Shown here: piece by piece, positions 45,582 through 48,614 of the stretch
Position numbering within the stretch: position 1 is the stretch's first letter
How the letters are laid out: every line of letters starts with the position of its first letter
Virus record (IMG/VR): IMGVR_UViG_3300010399_000012
Location: 1 to 48,614 of that record
DNA: 48,614 bases
Strand: one strand, 5' to 3'
From: a virus
Translations under genes and position numbers: made by a program
The notes under the pieces: model-generated
Database searches by the model: none
Told to the model about the DNA's origin: nothing
What the model saw: the letters and a program-made list of their open reading frames with translations, nothing else

Positions 45582-45827
45582 TTAGACCATCCCCATCGCA
45601 ACCATGTAAGCCTGCACTTCCGCTTCAAGGGCCTCAGCCTTCTTGGCGTCCTGTCGCTTCTTGCGCACGATTACGCGAATGGCGGACGGATTAAGCCCGC
45701 CGCCCTTTGCTTCCAGGTAAATCTCGGCGATGTCTTTGCTGAGATCCTTCTTCTGGTCCTCCAAGTTAACGACGCGATCGACAATCGCCTTAAGCTGTCC
45801 GTTATGCCCCGGCTGTGCTTCGCTCAT
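45582..45827 (-). CDS. GapR-family (DUF2312) DNA-binding protein, 81 aa
   Basis: Almost the whole protein fits GapR: QLKAIVDRVVNLEDQKKDLS, IAEIYLEAKGGGLNPSAIRV and VRKKRQDAKKAEALEAEVQA. GapR of Caulobacter binds overtwisted DNA ahead of forks and stimulates topoisomerases. The start at 45827 is the first good ATG. It lies directly upstream of the initiator and origin, so it probably supports phage replication or takes over host chromosome topology. Confidence 0.9.
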   Translation of the reverse strand: MSEAQPGHNGQLKAIVDRVVNLEDQKKDLSKDIAEIYLEAKGGGLNPSAIRVIVRKKRQDAKKAEALEAEVQAYMVAMGMV

Positions 45828-46026
45828 GTGCGCTCTCTGTCTGGGTTGGATGGGATATTGCGTACTCTCCGAAGCCGCCCGGCACAGGACAGTCACAGAG
45901 CCATGCCAGTTCGCAGCCGTAGTGATGGTGGTGCATTACAGCGTTGGGGAATGACATCACCCAGCCGGCCCTGTAGTGGTCCTCTACGCGGTCGTAGCGA
46001 ACGAATTTGAGGGCGCGGGCGTTCAT
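45802..46026 (-). CDS. Hypothetical protein, 74 aa
   Basis: ARALKFVRYDRVEDHYRAGW, NAVMHHHHYGCELAWLCDCP: a Trp/His/Cys-rich small domain common in phage replication regions, with potential for metal binding (four His in a row, three Cys). Its end overlaps the GapR start by 26 bases. Function unknown. Confidence 0.55.
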   Translation of the reverse strand: MNARALKFVRYDRVEDHYRAGWVMSFPNAVMHHHHYGCELAWLCDCPVPGGFGEYAISHPTQTESAHERSTAGA

Positions 46027-46349
46027 GATGCTTTCGCAAATCTCGGCGGCACAGTCGAATTGAGGTCGAAGTATTTGCAGCTCGGCGCGTCATCAGGAAC
46101 CTTGTCGCCGTGCTGTAGGGTGATTTGCTGATATTTCCTGCAGCGCGCCGGCTCGATCAAACCACGGTATTTTCCGCTCTTCGCCCGATAGTCATGCGGA
46201 CCGTGATCCCAGAAAATACACTCCCTGCAGGTGGTGTTGACGGGGCCGGTTCGCGCAAAGTGCGCCATGCCTGGGTACGAGGCGCGGGCCAACGCATCGA
46301 CTGGCGAGGCTGTGAGGTGGTCCTGAATGGATTCCTTGAACAAGCTCAT
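46023..46349 (-). CDS. Cys-rich hypothetical protein, 108 aa
   Basis: TTCRECIFWDHGPHDYRA and ARCRKYQQ give CxxC and further Cys/His (residues about 40-70), probably a zinc or Fe-S site; CKYFD follows near the end. Coupled to its neighbours by ATGA overlaps. Not recognised. Confidence 0.55.
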   Translation of the reverse strand: MSLFKESIQDHLTASPVDALARASYPGMAHFARTGPVNTTCRECIFWDHGPHDYRAKSGKYRGLIEPARCRKYQQITLQHGDKVPDDAPSCKYFDLNSTVPPRFAKAS

Positions 46350-46537
46350 TCGTCATCGTTCCTTTCGTAGCCGCGCTCGTTCCATGAGCGGTCAACCTCA
46401 TCCAAAAGATCCGACATCAACCGACCAGCGCTCTCTGACGATGTTGCGCCATCAACCATGGCGTTCCATACCGCCTCGGCGCAGAGGCGCTCTGACGTCT
46501 TTAGATTTCTGCCTCCGCACCATTGATTGAAAGTCAT
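46346..46537 (-). CDS. Hypothetical protein, 63 aa
   Basis: Small acidic, helical protein (SAGRLMSDLLDEVDRSWNER, GYERNDDE) with ATGA overlap to the next gene. No family was recognised. Confidence 0.5.
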   Translation of the reverse strand: MTFNQWCGGRNLKTSERLCAEAVWNAMVDGATSSESAGRLMSDLLDEVDRSWNERGYERNDDE

Positions 46538-46686
46538 GCCGCCCTCCGCTTCTTCACCTCAATTTTCAACTGCCTCAGCAGCAAATTCCCCAGCTTGGCT
46601 TCAAGCTTTGTCTTGCGCTCTGAACGGGGCTTGGCTCGACGGGCGGCGCTGAGGGTCTCGAAATATTGGGAGGCGATGGTTTTCAA
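46534..46686 (-). CDS. Basic small protein, 50 aa
   Basis: The TTG at 46686 is chosen: GGAGG lies 7 bases upstream and TTGA overlaps the previous stop. A longer ORF without this site extends upstream. The protein is very basic (AARRAKPRSERKTKLEAKLG, KKRRAA), so nucleic-acid binding is likely. Confidence 0.5.
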   Translation of the reverse strand: MKTIASQYFETLSAARRAKPRSERKTKLEAKLGNLLLRQLKIEVKKRRAA

Positions 46687-46850
46687 TGTACGTCCTCCAG
46701 TTTCCGCTTTAGAATTGCCTCGTCCAGTCTCCGCAGCCATTCGCTGGAGACGACGGTGTATCCAAGATCAAGCAATTCAGTGCGGAGCTTCTCCACGCGA
46801 ATTGCCTTCTCCAAAGGGGTTCTATCGATGACGATTTCCTGGAGGTTCAT
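46683..46850 (-). CDS. Hypothetical helical protein, 55 aa
   Basis: ATG at 46850 preceded by GGC-rich sequence of the DnaA-like gene's 3' end, which it overlaps by 4 bases. Leu/Arg/Glu-rich helices ([36 protein letters not shown]) suggest a coiled coil. Function unknown. Confidence 0.5.
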   Translation of the reverse strand: MNLQEIVIDRTPLEKAIRVEKLRTELLDLGYTVVSSEWLRRLDEAILKRKLEDVH

Positions 46851-47350
46851 ATGCCTACGTCCGGGATGACTTGCTTGATGCGCTCAAGCTCGGCAGCAAA
46901 CACGGCGTCTTTTGCGACCATCGCCTCAATCTTGCGCACGGCGTGCAAGACCGTCGTGTGATCTCGACCACCAAAGCGACGGCCTATCTCTGGAAGTGAG
47001 CGCGCCGTGATGGTCTTCGACAGGTACATCGCAATCTGTCTGGCCCTGACCATTTTTGCATTGCGCCGGGGCGACTTCAGGTCATACATCGTGACGCTGG
47101 GATACTCGGCGAGAACAGCCAGTTGAATGGCCTCGATACGGTTCATCACCATCCGCGGTGAGACGATCTCGCAGGCTTCGGCAATGGCCGCGTTCGGAAT
47201 CGGCGGCATGGCTTTCAGCGTTTCGCTTCCTGGCAGGCGCTCACCTACCGGAATAGCGGCTGCGCTGGAGAATCTATGCAGCCTTGCCTGTCTTGCCGCT
47301 GCGGCGAGAAGCTGTGATTGCGTCGCGGTTTCATGCGGATTGTGAAGCAT
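46847..47350 (-). CDS. DnaA domain-IV-like DNA-binding protein, 167 aa
   Basis: Residues about 65-160 match the DnaA C-terminal domain: [40 protein letters not shown], then the DnaA-box signature [16 protein letters not shown] (127-142). The AAA+ ATPase part of DnaA is absent, so it cannot load helicase itself. It should bind DnaA boxes such as the one in the candidate origin, either to help the phage origin or to compete with host DnaA. Confidence 0.85.
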   Translation of the reverse strand: MLHNPHETATQSQLLAAAARQARLHRFSSAAAIPVGERLPGSETLKAMPPIPNAAIAEACEIVSPRMVMNRIEAIQLAVLAEYPSVTMYDLKSPRRNAKMVRARQIAMYLSKTITARSLPEIGRRFGGRDHTTVLHAVRKIEAMVAKDAVFAAELERIKQVIPDVGI

Positions 47351-47372
47351 ACACTACTCTCCGTTGATGATT

Positions 47373-47711
47373 TCAGGTGCGATCTCGATTGCTAATTGCG
47401 CGCGCCGCCGCGACGAACGCATCAATCTGTTCCCGATGAAAATCCGGATCGATGTTGGAAAGCGCTTGAGCGTGCCGACTAAAAAAGTTCGCAACCACTG
47501 CCGCATCGCGCTTTGCCTCTTCTATTTGGGCCTGCTGCCGCACAGCTTTGGCCGCCAAATGATCTGGGTCTGTAATTTCTTCGTTCCATAATGAGCGCGC
47601 TGTTCGAAACGAAATACCTGCCGAACTAGCGATCTTTGATAGCCATCGCGGTAACTCGCCATGTGCCGGCGGATTTCCTGCTAAGGTGATCATTGCTGCC
47701 CGCGTACTCAT
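47373..47711 (-). CDS. HTH-type regulator, 112 aa
   Basis: Start chosen at the ATG at 47711 (47732 is also open). LPRWLSKIASSAGISFRTAR is a HTH-like helix pair followed by LWNEEITDPDHLAAKAV and a helical C-terminal half. This pattern is common in phage DNA-binding proteins near DnaA-like genes. Targets unknown. Confidence 0.6.
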   Translation of the reverse strand: MSTRAAMITLAGNPPAHGELPRWLSKIASSAGISFRTARSLWNEEITDPDHLAAKAVRQQAQIEEAKRDAAVVANFFSRHAQALSNIDPDFHREQIDAFVAAARAISNRDRT

Positions 47712-47761
47712 TTTGGATGACTTCTCCACCATTTGGATTTTTCCTCTGTCATGTTGAGATC

Positions 47762-47998
47762 ATGGCTAGAGGCACTCACGATAACGAGAATGAACCACTC
47801 AGCTTTGTTTCGCTCGCTGCGCTAACAGCGAACGTGACGCGATACCTACGTGTTGACGAAAAGAAGAATGAAGAAAGCGAACGCGAGCCCGCACCCAGTC
47901 GCGGAGACGAGCAGAAACGCGCACAGGAGCTTGAATACGTCGAGCGCCGCTTGCGCGAACTCAGATCGTGGGAGCGAAAGATTTCCGGGAGGAAGTAA
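47762..47998 (+). CDS. Possible antisense-overlapping charged protein, 78 aa
   Basis: An open frame on the plus strand: a short hydrophobic start (SFVSLAALTANVTRYL), a very charged middle, then YVERRLRELRSWERKISGRK, a helical end that resembles short phage proteins I have seen in rhizobial genomes. It lies fully or mostly opposite the minus-strand gene at 47846-48106, which has the better ribosome-binding site and start-stop overlap. Only one of the two may be real. Confidence 0.35.
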   Translation: MARGTHDNENEPLSFVSLAALTANVTRYLRVDEKKNEESEREPAPSRGDEQKRAQELEYVERRLRELRSWERKISGRK

Positions 47999-48106
47999 GA
48001 TCGAATCGCTCGGCGCGTATCTGCCGAGGCGAGAACGTGCGGGCGGATGCTCATACCGCCCCCCGAGGTCCGTCCGCACGTTAGAGATTCCGAAGTTGCG
48101 GCTCAT
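47846..48106 (-). CDS. Small membrane-anchored protein, 86 aa
   Basis: ATG at 48106 with GGAGG 7 bases upstream and an ATGA overlap with the preceding HTH gene. A soluble N-terminal 50 residues is followed by one C-terminal transmembrane helix (LLCAFLLVSATGCGLAFAFF and ILLFV). No family was recognised. Its opposite strand also carries an open frame (47762-47998). Confidence 0.6.
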   Translation of the reverse strand: MSRNFGISNVRTDLGGRYEHPPARSRLGRYAPSDSILLPPGNLSLPRSEFAQAALDVFKLLCAFLLVSATGCGLAFAFFILLFVNT

Positions 48107-48294
48107 GCCGTAGCCTCCGCAGAAGCCATCCATCCGCTTTTATTGCGAGGCTTGAGACCGCGACGTTTGGCCAATAGGGATGGGTAGGACTCGTTAACGC
48201 CATACCTCCATGCGATCAGCTTGACGCTCTCGCCGGCCGCATACGCAGCGCAAATCTCGGCCTTTTGCTTCTTCGTCAATCGCGGAGCACTCAT
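48103..48294 (-). CDS. HTH protein (homeodomain-like), 63 aa
   Basis: ATG at 48294 with GAGGACGTG upstream. A single HTH of the transposase/resolvase type: RLTKKQKAEICAAYAAGESV, KLIAWRYGVNESYPSLLAKR. Such short proteins can be transcription factors or lone HTH parts of recombinases. It is the first gene in the leftward replication operon after the gap 48295-48491. The gap holds no gene I can support. Confidence 0.6.
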   Translation of the reverse strand: MSAPRLTKKQKAEICAAYAAGESVKLIAWRYGVNESYPSLLAKRRGLKPRNKSGWMASAEATA

Positions 48295-48491
48295 CACGTC
48301 CTCGCAATGTCTGGAATGCTGTTGATGGAAATTACTGCGCCGGCCATCACGTGGGACGGAGGGGGCTGCGTAACAGCCGGCGCGCACTCGCTGGGTGTCG
48401 CAGCAAGTTGGTAACGGGATGCACTGTGCAATTTTGACCACTGATCGCGTGCGAAAAAACGTGATGAAGCCTGAGCGCGATTTCTCTTGCC
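48295..48491. other. Gap at the circle junction
   Basis: About 200 bases before the terminal repeat, continuing into 1-63. It lies between the leftward HTH gene and the plus-strand gene at 64, so promoters for either may be here. TTGACC at 48434-48439 could be a -35 for the plus strand, but no fitting -10 is seen. No terminator. Confidence 0.35.
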
Positions 48492-48614
48492 CTGTGTCAG
48501 GTTCTCGCCCAGAAATAGCCCCCGGGACGTCACGAGTTTGTTGCGGGGGTGCTCATGAGCGAAGAGGAATTGATACTGCAGGCTGCCAGCCTGCCGCCCG
48601 TTTACGTCGATGGA
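48492..48614. repeat. Terminal direct repeat, right copy
   Basis: Identical to 1-123. Joining the two copies gives a closed circle of 48,491 bp and an intact gene at 64-312. Confidence 0.95.

Noticed and set aside
1-48614. CRISPR array
   Set aside because: The short repeats seen (iterons, operators, int repeats) are 10-17 bp and lack regular spacers of 30-40 bases.

Overview
The window is one complete temperate phage genome. Bases 1-123 recur exactly at 48492-48614, so the unique unit is about 48,491 bp and is circular or terminally redundant. GC content is high. The gene families (GapR/DUF2312, a DnaA-domain-IV protein, DUF3309, DUF5681-type small terminase, Pam3-like holin, DUF7352) point to an alphaproteobacterial host, most likely Hyphomicrobiales (Bradyrhizobium/Rhizobium-like). 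The virion genes are T7-like (portal, tail tubular A and B, internal virion proteins), so it is probably a podovirus. No RNA or DNA polymerase gene was recognised, and control looks lambda-like: integrase, excisionase, repressor and Cro-like genes with repeated operators.

Layout. (1) 0.3-1.5 kb: the switch. A leftward Cro-like gene and a rightward Xre repressor diverge from an operator cluster. A terminator and a second operator cluster follow, covering the promoter of the rightward operon. (2) 1.5-13.4 kb, plus strand: a dense early/accessory operon of very small, start-stop overlapping genes. It includes an HNH endonuclease, two proteins with SSB-like acidic tips, an HNH recombination-type protein, Zn-ribbon and membrane miniproteins, xis and int. 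After int come a repeat array and a tRNA-like cloverleaf (candidate attP parts), two cassettes with the same promoter, and an FkbM methyltransferase. (3) 13.4-25.4 kb, minus strand: a glycosidase-like spike, fibres, lysis cassette, beta-helical spike and tail/head accessory proteins. (4) 25.5-43.6 kb, minus strand: internal virion proteins, tail tubes, capsid, scaffold, portal, terminase. (5) 43.7-48.3 kb, minus strand: replication genes with a DnaT/lambda-O-like initiator containing an iteron-type origin, GapR, DnaA domain IV and HTH proteins.

Inferred logic. The repressor binds the same 17-bp operator at both early promoters and keeps the replication (left) and accessory/integration (right) arms silent. 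After induction the left arm starts replication from an origin inside its own initiator gene, and the right arm supplies recombination and excision functions. Late genes run leftward from terminase through capsid, tail, lysis and spikes. The spike with putative catalytic glutamates may degrade host polysaccharide, and the methyltransferase next to it may modify that polysaccharide. All functional names come from reading sequence motifs; no database search was possible.
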